Below, one piece after another: positions 22,751 to 34,947 of a stretch of DNA of 64,000 nucleotides. The DNA is from Taxawa tesnikishii (nom. ined.) (lineage: Eukaryota; Ascomycota; Dothideomycetes; Dothideales), in NCBI GenBank assembly GCA_030247885.1, contig JAPDRO010000023.1, forward strand, positions 529,160 through 593,159, read 5' to 3'. The notes below the pieces were generated by a model. The model did no database searches. It saw nothing but the letters and a program-made list of their open reading frames with translations, and had not been told where the DNA came from. The number at the start of each line of letters is the position of its first letter. The stretch's first letter is position 1. The position numbers and the translations under genes were made by a program.

Positions 22751-23695
22751 ATGAAGAGCTTCGCAGTCCTTGCCCTCTTCGGCGCTCTGGCCAGTGCCGC
22801 CCCAATGAACAAGCGCGATGTCGTTTGGGTCACTGAGTATGCCACCGACGTCGTGACCGTCGAGATGACCCAGACCGTCTGGGTGGACTACGCTTCTTCC
22901 ACCGAGTCCGCTTCCACCTCTATCGCCCAGTCGTTCAAGCAGGCCGCCGTGGTCACCACCCCAACCCACCGCAGGCACACCCGCACCGTCGGCCTGACGA
23001 CCACCTCTGTTCTTGCCACTTCGACTGCCGAGAGCAGCTCGTCTTCCGCGGCCCCAACTGTTGAGAGCACCTCCTCTGTCTATGTCGCCCCTACCACCAC
23101 CAGCTCCACCTCGGAGTACGTGGCACCAACCACCACTTCCACCTCTGAGTACGTTGCGCCAACCACTACGTCGACTTCCGTGTACGTTGCTCCAACTACG
23201 AGCTCCACTTCCGTCTACGTTGCCCCAACCACCAGCATCTCTTCCGTCTACGTTGCGCCTACCATCGCATCTACCAGCTCTGTCTACGTTGCCTCAACCA
23301 CCAGCACCAGCGCTGTCCCAGCTGCCACCAGCAGCTCTTCCTCCGGATCCGGCGTTTCTGGTATTGGCGCTTCCGGAACCAGCTACACCGGTGACCTCAC
23401 CTGGTACGAGGTTGGTCTTGGCTCTTGCGGTGAGACCAATGTCCCAAGCGACCACATTGTCGCCATCTCACACGTCATCATGGATGCCTACAACACCGGC
23501 AATTCCAACACCAACCCCATGTGCGGCAAGACTGTCACCATCACCGGCGTTGACGGCTCTGACTACACCGCTACCGTTGTCGACCGCTGCGTTGGCTGCG
23601 CCGAGGGCGATCTTGACTTGAGTGAGGACTTCTTCAACACCGTCACTAACAACGGCGACGGCCGTGTCCACAACATGAGCTGGAAGTTCAACTAA
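22751..23695 (+). CDS. Secreted Asp f 7-like double-psi beta-barrel protein with Ser/Thr-rich repeats
   Basis: Intronless, 314 residues. A signal peptide (MKSFAVLALFGALASAAP) is followed by a Kex2-like NKRD site. Residues about 95-195 are Ser/Thr-rich and contain at least six copies of a 10-12 residue repeat built on S-x-YVAPTTTS, likely O-glycosylated and cell-wall spanning. The C-terminal 110 residues are a DPBB (RlpA/barwin/expansin-like) domain: GDLTWYE, GSCGETN, MCGKTVTITG and VVDRCVGCAEGDLDLS, with five cysteines. This order is that of the Aspergillus allergen Asp f 7 and of riboflavin aldehyde-forming-like proteins. A role in binding or loosening cell-wall polysaccharide is inferred; no catalytic activity is shown. 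It has a CT-rich upstream region, consistent with strong expression. Confidence 0.85.
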   Translation: MKSFAVLALFGALASAAPMNKRDVVWVTEYATDVVTVEMTQTVWVDYASSTESASTSIAQSFKQAAVVTTPTHRRHTRTVGLTTTSVLATSTAESSSSSAAPTVESTSSVYVAPTTTSSTSEYVAPTTTSTSEYVAPTTTSTSVYVAPTTSSTSVYVAPTTSISSVYVAPTIASTSSVYVASTTSTSAVPAATSSSSSGSGVSGIGASGTSYTGDLTWYEVGLGSCGETNVPSDHIVAISHVIMDAYNTGNSNTNPMCGKTVTITGVDGSDYTATVVDRCVGCAEGDLDLSEDFFNTVTNNGDGRVHNMSWKFN

Positions 23696-24673
23696 GCTAG
23701 CCACCCATGAAGTGAATGCGCTTGCGCATTCACACATCGGCACTCTCCGCGCTTGAAGCGCGAGCAGTGTCCGCCCACTCCTTTGCATACCTTCTGCATC
23801 TGCGCCGCAAGATCGGTGCTTTTGCAAATCATCACGACATCAATGAATCGGGGGAACAGGAAAAACAAAGAGGAAAACCATGCATGGCATCCCGACTGGC
23901 TGGCTGGCGATCAAGGGCGTTGCTTAGACGACATCTTCATTGCGACTTTGCATCTTCTGTAGATAGCATTTATTTTGTCTCCACTTGGGGGTGCCTTGTG
24001 GGCTTTGGGTTTGGTGGGTTTTGTACGGGAATGAAACAAGGGAAAATCTATCAAACTGTTGCTACTGCTTCACTTCACCTCGCCTTCTCGTGTGACAATG
24101 ATGCTTCGAACTCCATCACCGTGTTACACGTTCACACACCCGTACTTGCGCTGCACTGGTGTTGTCGCCATAACAGAAAGCCTTGCTGCTCTGGCCGGAG
24201 TGTGTCAGCTGGCTTGTATATGCGTCTTTCCCAGCCCAACCTAGTTCTCTTCTTTTAACGTCAGTTTTCCACGTTTCAACATCAGTCTTGCACAACATTA
24301 GCGCCTTCTCGGGGAAAATCGCCGTGGAGTAAAGAAGACGAGGGCGCAAACAGGAACGCGTACGAGGATACGGGACAAAGGGCTCCGTTGAGTGCAACTG
24401 GCTACAAGCTGGTCTCCAACGGGGAATCCCATTCCTTGTTGGGTACGGAACCTGGGCCTGTTTGACGTGAGGTCATAGATCAATCAACCAGCAACAAGTA
24501 GAAAAAACACCAACCGCAACACTGCGAGAATTTCACGTAGACGGAATATAGCAATCACCCACGAGAACACGTACCCTTCAAGATCCCAATTCCGGTTCTA
24601 AGTCAGGGTATGGGCTCAGGGAAAGACACTTTGCGTTTGACGTTCGCAGACAGCTCATGCTCCGTTCAGTACA
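23696..24673. other. Intergenic, no gene recognised
   Basis: Contains the 3' region of the Asp f 7-like gene, including a short inverted repeat TGAATGCGCTTGCGCATTCA at 23711-23730 that could form a hairpin in the transcript. No other structured feature is seen. Confidence 0.5.
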
Positions 24674-25151
24674 ATGGCCGACGAAGTCAAGTCCAAGCAA
24701 GGCGAGCCGCTCGCCAAAGGCGACCACGTCAAGACCAAGTTCAGAGGCGGCAGACACGAGGGCGAGGTGAATAGCACGAAGCCATGTTGCCGTGGTGCAT
24801 CTATATCAGAGCCGTGGCCACGTCCCATGCATGGCGGCGCCCGCATTCGCATAACACACCACTCTCACGTTCCGGAAAATGGTTTACTGACGTATCCATC
24901 TACAAGGTTGAGAAGATCGTAACCACGGAGGAGCAAGCCGATGAGGAAGGTGTCAAGAATCCGCCAAAGGTGCGTTCCTGGATAGACCTAATCTGGTTGC
25001 CGAGACAAAACGTTGACTTGACTGTTGCATACAGGTTCTTTTTCATGACCAAAACGACAAACGGGTTGCTCACAACCCAGCCACGCTGGACAGGAACCCC
25101 GGTGAGAACTACCCGCAGTCGTATGAGGGTAAGAGGGACACCACGCGATGA
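24674..25151 (+). CDS. Small TUDOR-type (hypervirulence-associated, DUF2945-like) protein
   Basis: Three exons, 24674-24766, 24907-24969 and 25035-25151, separated by GT-AG introns of 140 and 65 bp, encode 90 residues. The sequence KGDHVKTKFRGGRHEGEVEK, then EEQADEEGVKNPPKV, then LFHDQNDKRVAHNPATLDR is the full pattern of the hypervirulence-associated protein TUDOR domain (DUF2945-like): a small SH3-like barrel that starts with a G-D-x-V motif and ends with V-x-HNP. The intron positions fall exactly between the conserved blocks and the total is divisible by three. The molecular role of this family is poorly known; some fungal members were linked to virulence. The usual length is 70-100 residues, so this is complete. 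Confidence 0.85.
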
Positions 25152-26944
25152 TTATGGGGAGGAGGTGGCGCAGTCTTACGGATGTATCAGCCATGAATAG
25201 GCTTAGAGTGAGCCTTGCCATGCACTACCAGGGACACCACAACACGACTACGACTTCAGAGATTCTCCGAATGCTCAGCAGTATATGCTCAGCAGTGCAT
25301 AGCATTAGAGTGCGCTTTGTCGGCGAGCTATCGCAGGGGTTTCAGTGGATTGATAACAAGTCCGTTATACATCAGGTGACGCAAAGCCGGTCCCGTTGGG
25401 AGATTGGGCTTCCAACGACGTCCGCCTGCTGACTGATACGGGGCACTTCTGAGCAAATGCTCTAGAAAAGCCTTAGCTGGAGCATGCAGAAGGGCACAGT
25501 GATGGCATAAACTGCGCTTACGATTACAAGAGCGAGGCAAGCAAGGCCTCGACAGCGCAACGTACGAGTCATGTGCAACCCAGATGGAGACAGCGATAAG
25601 AGCGTGAAGGGCGACCACCACAGATCGCGATTGTTCTCCTCGGGGTTTGTGTTGACAATACAAGCGAACACGGGGTTGACAATACAAGCGAACACGGTGT
25701 TGACAATACAAACGAACACGGGGCCTCCAGGTGAGCCAGGCAAACGTTGGTAGCTTCGTCAGCGACCTCGCGACCCCAGTCAACCTGATTCACCGGGCCT
25801 CAAGCGCGGCTTGTGGATAAGCATCCCGGGCAAAGCCGACCGTGCAAGGTAGCATAGCATGGTGCAGGGGATGATGGTGCATCTTGTGTAATCGCAATTC
25901 GCGGGCATCAACACGCCATGATATACCACAATGTTATGTACGTGTGCAGGCGGTGAAATGATGACCGAGAGATGGGGGATGTGAGCTGCGGGCGGCTTAT
26001 TTGGACGGTTGCAGCGATAGGGTTGTGCGCGAAGGCAACGTTACGCTCGAATTGGCATACGAGCCACGCCCCTAGCCTCGAACTGGAAGGACGAGAGGCA
26101 CGAAAATATCAAAGCTACATCGGATTCGGGAGTCAACTCGGCGTGAGGTTCCATAAGCTGACTAGCACGAGGGCCACAGCACCGCCAGGATGAGCCCAAG
26201 CGCGAGAATAGCTCTGGACAGGCGCGAGCTTGGCGAGCAGGCATGCGGCCTGCTCGTGTTCCCTGCGTGCGTTTGCGTTTCTGGTGAAGCGAAGGGTCGG
26301 AGCTTGATCCTTCCTCTGCACGCATCTCCTCATTTCCCGCCAAAACGTGGCTGCAGCCTTGCTCTGTGGAAGGAGGAGTAAGTTCGACGCTGAACAGCGG
26401 TCTGCAGAGGAGCAATCTCTCCGCTCCCCTCCTCTCTCTCTCACCAGCCTGCAGGCTCTGCACATCATCCTCACCTCGTGTGTCGGCGAAAGAAGCGAAG
26501 AAGAGAGAAGAGAAGAGCATCGTACGCTTGTTTACGACCGGACCACAGTCTTGGCGCGCATCTCGCTCGGTGTGGGTCTGCTTCGTATCCCGACCCTGTG
26601 CTGAAACACAAGACGACGCGGTCAATCCGCTCCTGCCCACGCAAAGCCCACACTCTCTCACCCGCCCGTCCGCGAGCAACACCTACACACTACACCACCG
26701 ACCTGCCTTTAACCACCCACAATCAGACCTTTCTTTCCCATTGCCTTTTTCCTGCGAAACAAAAAACCCCAACGACATACGCATCTGTCGCAATTCACAT
26801 CCTAGTCACTCATTCAGCACGCATGTTCCAGATCGGCGCGCCCTGCCTTTAGCCGCGGTCCGCCCAGCAGTCCGGCCAACTTGATTTGCTTATTCACGAC
26901 ACGCCTGCATTCTGTGAGGGACTACGCCCAACAATAGTAGCATC
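25152..26944. other. Intergenic, no gene recognised
   Basis: About 1.8 kb with a 24-bp minisatellite (25651-25722) and a purine-rich GAAGAGAGAAGAG stretch near 26490-26520. The right end, rich in CAC/ACC and TTTCTTTCCC, is the promoter and leader of the Mid2-like gene. Confidence 0.5.
25651..25722. repeat. 24-bp minisatellite, three tandem copies
   Basis: Unit GTTGACAATACAAGCGAACA plus CGGG at 25651-25674, 25675-25698 and 25699-25722. The copies differ at only two positions (final G/T, and GCG to ACG in the third). Confidence 0.9.
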
Positions 26945-28240
26945 ATGTCGAATTCGACGAGTAAGCCATTCTCCTTCGAAAACATCACCTCAAATCGTCG
27001 CCTTTGCTGTTTTGCGACGTGTTCAAGCAGCTAACAATGTCGTCCGACACAGTCACTCCGGCCTCAATCTCCAGCAGCATCCTTTCATCCATCTCCTCCG
27101 AGTCCTCCGTCGCCGCCGCCTCTTCCTCCTCTGCCGCTGCTGAGTCGTCTTTCTCGGCCGCTGCGGCATCCTCGGTCTCATCAGAGGTCCTCGCCCCTAC
27201 TACAACGACTGTCGAGCCGTCCACAACAAATGTTGTCACATCCCTGGTCACCGCCTCCGCCGGGCCAGCGACTACACAACTCGTCACATCCGTTGTCACT
27301 CAAACACCATCATCTGATGGGGAATCGTCCCTAGCTCCAGTAACTATCGTTGTCACATCCGTATCCCAGCCTACGACAACTGCCGCTGCTGCCGCTGGCT
27401 CGTCCAGCTCGACATCTGCGGCGGCATCCTCTACGTCATCAACCCCTGCCAGCCTGTCAAGTAACGGAACCACTGATGCAACTTCACACAACGGTCTTGG
27501 GGAAGGCGGAAAAACCGCCGTGGCAGTCGTTGTTCCCGTCGTAGTTGTTGCCCTCCTCGTATTGGCCGGTTTGTTCCTCTGGCGGAGAAGGAAGCAAAGA
27601 AGAGTGCTGCAGAGGCCAGGCGGAAAGAGGTTGAAGAGTACGGATACAACCCGAACAACGATCCGACGCTTCCATCCATCGCCCAAGATGGTACATCAGA
27701 AATGGCAGAAGATCACGGCAGCGGCTATCGCGGTTGGGGCGCCGCCACCATGTCCAACAGGAAAGCGTCCACAACTCTTTCTGGCGGTCACACACAAGGT
27801 CAATTGAGCGAGTCTGGAAGCCAACCCGGATTTCCCCGAGCCCGACCGGTGACCGGCTCTCCGATGGACATTCTGGTGACCCATTGGTGAACAACCGCAA
27901 TACGATGAGCAGCGACGATCTTGGCGCTCTGGGTGCCGGACCAGTTGCTGGCGCACACCGCGGCCAGGGAATCACTAGAGGTCCTTCTAACGCCTCTTCA
28001 CACTACTCAGCCGGCAATGTCTCCGACAGATCGGACGAGCAGAGGGCACCAATCGGCCAAGCATACGACTATAACCCTTCCAACTACGGCTACGGTCAGC
28101 CTGGCCCATACGGAGATGGTACTTATGGTGGTGGCAATGACATGCCAGTCGTCAGGGATGTGAGCGCACGCCGCAATACCCGCATCGAGGCTCCCGGCAA
28201 CTACCAGCAAGGCAACAGCGGTATCGCGCAGAACTTTTAG
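26945..28240 (+). CDS. Mid2-like Ser/Thr-rich single-span surface protein
   Basis: Exon 1 is 26945-26960 (MSNST), intron 26961-27052, exon 2 27053-28240. The ectodomain (about 140 residues) is almost only Ser, Thr, Ala and Val. One membrane span follows (VAVVVPVVVVALLVLAGLFLW), then a basic stop-transfer RRR and a cytoplasmic tail with EARRKEVEEYGYNPNNDPTL, HSGDPLVNNRNT, RGPSNASSHYSAGN, RRNTRIE and a terminal GIAQNF, all conserved tail motifs of a Pezizomycotina family resembling Mid2/Wsc wall-stress sensors. Two single bases are missing in the sequence: one in 27585-27600 just after the span, and one at CCCC 27834-27837; with both, the coding length is 1206 nt, 401 residues. An alternative start is the ATG at 27037 (MSSDTVTP). 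A cell-wall sensing role is inferred from the layout. Confidence 0.75.
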
Positions 28241-30512
28241 AGCATGAAGCTAGCTCTCTACCCTACCGATCGATGGCAGATATGCTGCTACCACAAATGA
28301 CACGACGAGCGAGGGCGGGCGCCGCACGCCGTTGTATCGGAATCCAAAGCGAGTCGTTAATTCAGCGAATTCCTATAGTTTTGATCTGGGAAGGAAGGCG
28401 TTCTTCGTTGTCAGTATGGCGTTCCGGCAAGGAGAGATAACCCCTCAAGGTCTTTTGTGTGTCAAAACTCGCTTTCCTTTTGTTTGCATCCAAACCCCCT
28501 TGTCTCCGTGAAAGAGCATGTCTGTCGCTTGGCTTTCCTTGTTATACCCGCATGTTCCTTATGCAAAGCACCTGTCCATCGACCCCCTATTGAGTAGCTA
28601 ACGAGTCCCATTTACTTTTCCGATCTCTCTATTGGATATCCGTAGCGTTATTGAGTTGTAATCATACCATGCATTTAAATATCCGTTTGTCTCCGTCTGT
28701 TTCTTCTTGGAACGTGAAAGATGTAGGCTGGCAATGGACACTACAAGGCAAGACGGTAATGGCCGCATGTAGGGTGGAACAGAAGGTGAAGTTCGTATGC
28801 GAGATGACTCGGATCGTTGCTGCTTTACAACCAGAGGAAAGTTTTGCTGCCGCGATCATCGATGTGAGTGTTTGCTAATCCCCAAATATAGGTTAATGCA
28901 CGTTTTTCCATTCACGTTACAGACACAATGGGTTGTCGATTAACAGCAACGACTACCCATACCGTTTCGATCTCCTTCTCTCACCCTGCTGCCTGTTCGG
29001 CTCGTCATGACGGCCGCCTTGCTGTCATCGCTGGAGGCGAGGCATCGGCGAAGCTGTAACCGAAGCGAAGCAGCTCGAGTCTGTTGTCTCTTGCTTTGTT
29101 CACCCATTCTTAGTGGTGGTGCCTTGATACATCCAGCCTAGACCATCTAATCCACTTTCTCCCCACCCGTCCATGTCACCTGCCGTTCCAACACCCCGCT
29201 CGGCAACGACAGCAACAAGTCCGACATGAACACCACAGTCTAAACAAGTCATCGGCTCAACAACTTCTCGGATTACTGGCGGTTGCCAGTCCTGGAAGCG
29301 TTCAGCGAGTAGTTTCCCAAAGGATTACTCAGCACGCCGACCAGCATGGATCGCGCCCCCATAAGAGACATCCGCCCAGGCCAACCGTTCTATCACCGAC
29401 CGATGCCGCAGACTCGTCCTCGGAAACGAGACCGTGGCATCCCGCATCGGGCCTGGCCAAGCAGATTTCGTGGTTTCATTGGAAGCCGGTTGGAACAGTA
29501 TGCCCCTCATCCATCGGAGCGGTTTCTCTCCCACTCCCCAAAAGAGGGTGTCCTCTCTCTCGGTCGCGGGCGAGGTTTGGCAGTACAAGATCTCCGTCGG
29601 CTGGCTGTACACCGACCCGCCTGTTTTACTCGGAGCTCATCGGCGAGCGTAGAGGGCGAGGAGGACGAAAAGGCTCAATGACGAGGATCTGCGCGACAAT
29701 GGTCGAGGCGGGTGATTCGCTCTAGCACCAGATCATGCTCATCAGGGTCGCCGATCTTCGCCGAAGAGAGTCAGAGTACCACACATCTTGGGCGGGCACC
29801 TTTCGACAATTCTTCTCCGCGCATTCGAATAAAACAAGCAAGGGGGTCTTGTTCAACGCGCTAGAATAAGAAGATGATGATGAAGAAGCAATCGCCGCAC
29901 CCCTCATGAATCACCGGTTGTCAGGCTCTTGTTGGACGCGATGTGCCAAGACGGGGAGAATTCGAAAAGGACGAATCGGCAAAACTTCCGGGTGTGCTCT
30001 CGCAGATGTCAGCGGATGTTCCTTGCTCGAGCTCTGGCCTCCTATGTCGGCGACAACGACAGAGCACCCTGGGGGGTTACGGATGTCGATACCACCACAT
30101 CCACACCACCGACGATGAGAGAGACGAATTCTGGGCGTTAAGGAACGGGGAGGCGCAATGAGACCGGACAGTGGTAGCGGATCATCCGGACCACTCAGAC
30201 GATCTAAAGAAAGCATTTTGCCGCTCGCATACTCTTGCCTAAAGTGAAAGAAGAGGGCCAGACATACTTACGTTGCTTAGCGCATGGAGACCAAGCGGTG
30301 GAAGAGAGGCCCCAGAAACGAAGACGTCGACGTCTTGCACATTTTCTGCTTCTGCCATGTATACTTGGGAGGAGACACAGTCTCAGCTTCTGCCAAAGCA
30401 TAAGCATACCGATACAGTTCCTCATTCCCTAAACCTACAACAAAGCGCCTCGTCATCCAATGCTTTCCCTCATCCCACCTTTCCAGAACACCCAAGAAGC
30501 CACCCGTCCTTT
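28241..30512. other. Intergenic between convergent genes, no firm gene
   Basis: Holds the 3' regions of the Mid2-like and kex1 genes. The frame 29434-29652 on the plus strand (RIGPGQADFVVSLEAGWN, then WQYKISVGWLYTDPP) looks somewhat protein-like and may be a gene fragment, but I could not extend it or name it. Confidence 0.4.
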
Positions 30513-32466
30513 TCACCTATGCCCATCCCTCTTCCCCTCATCCTCGCTGCTCGAATCGTCCCCCAAATCAAACCGCTCCCTATCCATATCCTCCCTACTC
30601 CTACTCAGATCATCCAACTCCGCCTCATCAAAGTCCGCCGCCTCGACGTCCCTCTCCTTCCTGCCACCCAACCCTCTAAGCCCCTCCAATCCCATCCCCG
30701 ACCCATCGCTGCCAAACAAGCCCTTGTACCCGGAATGCTTCCTCCTCTGCCTCCAGACAAAGTAGCCCCAAACGCCCACCGCAATGACGACCACAATGAG
30801 CGCCACCTTACCAGACTGGTAGTACGCATGCCAAGTCGCTTGATCCAGCTTCTCCTTCTCCGCCTCCTCCGCGGCCGTAGAGTTGGGATGGCCGCCCACG
30901 GACGTCGAGGGCGCTTTCTCGCCGTCGAGCCGCGAATCCGCGGGCGTGCCGCCGATGCTAGCAATGTCCACGCCCATGAATCGGTCCAGCATATCCCTCG
31001 TCCTCCTCGGAAAGTCGAACGGAACCATGTGACTCGAGTTGTAGAACATGACGTAGGTGAGGTTGCGCGCCGTCTGCCAGATGCCCGCGGGTTCGCCTTC
31101 GAAGACCCAGTCGCGGCGGGGCGCCCAGACGCCCGGGCTGGTTTCCATGCCCTTGCCGCCGTTCCACGAGAGGTTGTTGATCAGCTCTTCGGTCCCGATG
31201 TGGTTGCAGATCAGATCTCTGTCGCCGGAGAACAGGATGATGGGGACTTTTTCCAGTAGACCGGGAAGCAGAGTAACCGAGGGCGCCGAGTTGCGCGCGT
31301 TGAAGGCACCGCCGACTTGGCCGTTGCACTCTTGCCAGCCGGTATTCTTGTCTTTGTTGACGTGCAAGGCGGCGATCACGTCGTCGCGGCGGAGGTAAGG
31401 TGTTACGGTCTCGAGATCTGGGGGCCAGTTCATGCCGCATGAGGGATAGGTGTCCGAGAGCCGGATGTCGTACATGTTTGTGCATTTGCCGTTGGTCTCT
31501 TGTGTAATGCGGAGGATTTCCTGCAGAACGGTTTCGCAAGATGAAGTGTCGACGTGATCTTTACCACCGGCATCGAGGTCCTTGATGCAGACTGCTTGTT
31601 GCGCTTCGACTTTCTTCGCCCCCTCGCTGCCAGACTTGATGAGGCCTTCTTTGTAGGCAAATTCGCTGTAGGATAGGTACTGCCGAGGTGGGTCTATCCA
31701 GCCGTTTCCGATCAGCAGACCGGAAAGATTCCAGTGGTGTTTCGTGGTATCAGAATTGCGGTCGAGTATTGCCTGCGTGATGTAAGGAATATGCTGGCCT
31801 GCGTATGACTCTCCTGCAACGTATAGCTAGGGATGAGTCAGCATCTGCCCTTAACGTCCATTCAGTGTAGCCACTTACATCGTCACTGGCGTAATCTGGA
31901 AACAGCGCGAAGAACTTCTCCAGGAAAAGCACCATCTGGCTTGCCATGTCTTTCAACTCGTGCACATAGGCGTTCGAATCCACGTAGCTGAACCCAGTGC
32001 CAACAGGGTTATCCACAAAAAGCAAATTCGCGAACTCGTCCCATGAGCCGTCGTTGTACCTCAATGTTCCGTCTTTTTGCACCCTGTATGGCCCCAACTC
32101 CATCATGTTGCCGTCCATTGAGCTGCATCCTGGACCGCCATTGAGCCACAACACCGTCCTCTTCCTGTTCGCAATATGCCGGTTCTCAAAATGCCAGAAG
32201 AAGAGGTTGCCGTGGTGCTCAGGTGTAACCTCGATGTGACTGGACTCTGCGTCAGATAAAAAAATCTGCTGTAGCGCAAACGGTAATACGTACCCAGCGT
32301 GCATCCTCAGTAGCGGTTGCGGTGCGCCTGGCAGGGAGTGGACATAGTAATCGGCGGCTGTCTTCTCCGCAGTAACTCCAGATATCCATGCTGAACAACT
32401 GAGAAGGCCCAGAGTTATCAGGCCCCTCCATGTTGAAGCCCCTCGCCCTCGTCGTGCCTGCCTCAT
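30513..32466 (-). CDS. kex1: Kex1 pheromone-processing serine carboxypeptidase
   Basis: Trans-Golgi carboxypeptidase D that removes C-terminal Lys/Arg after Kex2 cleavage. Exons 32294-32466, 31879-32239 and 30513-31826 with 54- and 52-bp GT-AG introns give 615 residues, the usual size. A hydrophobic signal sequence lies near residues 14-33. The catalytic Ser185 is in GESYAG, reconstituted across the second intron; the acid is in GDRDLICN (about 379-385) and the His is in SSHMVPF (His444). Oxyanion-region motifs [14 protein letters not shown] and [11 protein letters not shown] are intact. A single membrane anchor at about 519-536 ([18 protein letters not shown]) is followed by a long acidic cytoplasmic tail, typical of Kex1 and absent from vacuolar carboxypeptidase Y. 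No frame breaks. Confidence 0.95.
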
Positions 32467-33418
32467 CCTGGCTGGCGGGCTGATGCCTCCCTTCAGATGT
32501 GAGTGCTTCGTTGGTGCTCCGGAGTCGACGTTGATGAATTTTCAAAGAGGCGGACCTAGCAAGGATTGCTAAACCCGAAGCGAAGTCCTGGAAGGGATGG
32601 CGTGCGGTGGAGGCCGCGAGATGATGCTACGAGAAGTAGCTATCTGTTGATAGAGCAACTTGTCCGGAAAGGCGCATAGAATCAATATCGGCCGGTAGTC
32701 CAATATCTCTGGCAAGATCTGTTAAAGGAGTAGTTCGTCGACTTGAGCTACTCTAGGTCCAGATAAGGAAAGACTAGCACATCAATGTCTATTGAAGATC
32801 GATTTTGAACACAAAGAACAACTGAGCAATGGAAGCAAGCATGTGAGGATTCCAGCCCCGGACTTTCGGAACGCGTAACCCCTGCGGCCGATCTCCGTTG
32901 CCAAGCACACTCTCTCAGCCGCAAATTGACCTCCGAAGTGAACGAAGCAACACGTGTGTGTACAGTCGATGTGGAAGAAGGTGCGAGCCTGCGTTGCGAC
33001 ACTGATCATGGTACTAGCAAGAATCTCGTCGGAAGACCAGCCTATAGCCGGTGCCTTTCAATTAATCCGTACTTGGTGGAGGCGTGGTGTTGTACGCCGA
33101 GTGGCAGGCCTCGACATTGTTTGAGGAAAAGAAGTGGAAGAGGTTGTAGTGTTGTACGATGTCGATTCTCCCAACGGGATGATATTAGTAGCAGATACTT
33201 GTCAACAACCACCCCACGCTACAAAAAAACAAGGTGGCGTAAGCACGCCTAAAGAAATCTTTTGCCTGAACAGAACAAATGATGTTGGTATCTCGAATAA
33301 GCCCAATGCGGCAAACCTGCTCAGCACAATACCACACTCCCTTCTCCGTCTTTCTTCACTCCGATATCGCCTTAGCGGAGAGCGACTGTTTGCGATCAAC
33401 CAAACGCGACTTCGGCTC
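32467..33418. other. Intergenic, upstream of kex1 and downstream of the septin
   Basis: Nearly 1 kb without a convincing gene; short frames on both strands have no recognisable motif. Confidence 0.5.
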
Positions 33419-34606
33419 CTAGTATCCGTTCATGGCGACGCGCTGGCTCTGCCTGCTAAGTTCGCGGTCAGCGCTTGGGCTGATCGGCCTACAGATGCAT
33501 GTCAGTTGATATGTTGCGTAGAGTTTTGCTATTGACCTAGCCACTCACCTGCTGCCTTGTCCGGCAGCACTGCTCTCCTTGAGCGCAAGCAACTGCTTCG
33601 CTCTGAAGCTCTCGTAGTGAATCTGGCTTGTTGTTTCGATCAGGTCTTGCAAATGTGTCCGGGTCAAGAAGTTGCGCAAGTAGACGAATTCGCAGTGATT
33701 CTCGTCCTCGACGTTGATGACGCCCCAGCGGTTTTGCCTGCCACGGACGGCACGGCCGTTGACTGTGATGGTCTTTTCGCTGCCGACGACGGCGAATGGG
33801 ATGAGTTGCTGTGGATTGGAAGTCAGGATATGTGATTCGTACAGTCATTTGGTGTGCTTGCCTTGATCTGCTCATTCGCGGCAGCCTCCTCTGAGTCGTA
33901 CTCTTCGTTCTCGTATGGGTACATTCTGATGTTGTGGAACGCGAACTCCTCCTTGATCCTGTCCTTGAATGCCTGCCTCTCCTCCAGAGTCAAGCTGTCG
34001 GCCTTGGCAATGACTGGAACGACGTTGACAGTCTCGCTGAGCTTCTTCAGCACGACAATGTCGATTGGCTTGAGCGCATGGCCGGTTGGGTTGATGAAGT
34101 AAAGACAGCAGTGGATGCGGGTATCTTGGATGTAGCGCTCTCTTTGCGCGGTAAGCTCCTTCCTCAGGTATGCGGAGTGCTGGTCCTTGATGTATTTCAC
34201 GATTGGGTCCCAGCAACGGTCGTTGTTCACCAGGTCGCCGTAGCCGGGAGTGTCGACAATGTTCAGACGCAGACGGACACCGTTCTCCTCAATAAGGTGG
34301 GCGACTGGGTGGATCTCGGTGGTCTGACGGATTGGCTCTGCAGGAGAAAGGCGACCCTTGGAGTCGACAAGATGGGATGCGAAGATGGTGTTGATGAGGG
34401 TGGACTTGCCGAGACCGGTTTGTCCTACGGTGAAAATCAGATCGGATCGTCGCTGCACACTCACTATACTACATACCGACGCAGATGACGTTGAACTGAA
34501 AGCCACGCTTCAAGAGCTTCCGCTCAATCTGGGTGGTGATGCTGTCGAAACCGACATGGCTCTTGGGGAAGACCGAGGGTTGCTGCTGAGCCTGGATTGT
34601 GGCCAT
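33419..34606 (-). CDS. cdc10: Septin, Cdc10/AspD type
   Basis: GTP-binding cytoskeletal protein that assembles into hetero-oligomeric filaments at septa and hyphal branches. Exons 34477-34606, 33862-34424, 33549-33808 and 33419-33488 give exactly 340 residues. GTPase motifs: G1 GQTGLGKS at 44-51, G3 DTPGYGD starting at 101, G4 AKAD at 183-186; the septin unique element THLQDLIETTSQIHY is near the end. There is no C-terminal coiled coil, only a short tail ending in PISPSADRELSRQSQR and MNGY, which points to the Cdc10 group and away from Cdc3, Cdc11 and Cdc12. The second intron (33809-33861) has a GC donor, AAG|GCAAGC, with an ordinary AG acceptor; no GT donor keeps the frame. The gene shares a 341-bp divergent promoter region with mrpl32. 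Confidence 0.93.
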
Positions 34607-34947
34607 TGTGTTCTTGAGCGAGCGACTGTGTGTGGAAATGCAGATGTGCCTTCGTCGGCGAAGAAGCGCAGCAGTCGATTAGATGTGGAGAGTTGATGTG
34701 CCTGTTGCAAGCGCCTTATGGAATTGGTATTCACTGCCCTGGAGAAGTCGCGAACAAGGGTCTCTCTCTCCAGGAAAGGGGAAGCTGTACCTGCACCTAG
34801 CCCAAACAGGTAAAGCGCGAATGAACGGGCATCGCAAAGCCGATTCGAGGGAAGAGCCTCAAGAAACATTCACTGGCTGTCTGCTCGCGACAAGCTCGGT
34901 CTCCATCTCTATAACACCGTCCGGTACAGAAACCAACACCAACCACA
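34607..34947. promoter_or_regulatory. Divergent promoter between septin and mrpl32
   Basis: 341 bp between two start codons on opposite strands. It must hold both promoters and leaders. No TATA box stands out. Confidence 0.55.
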
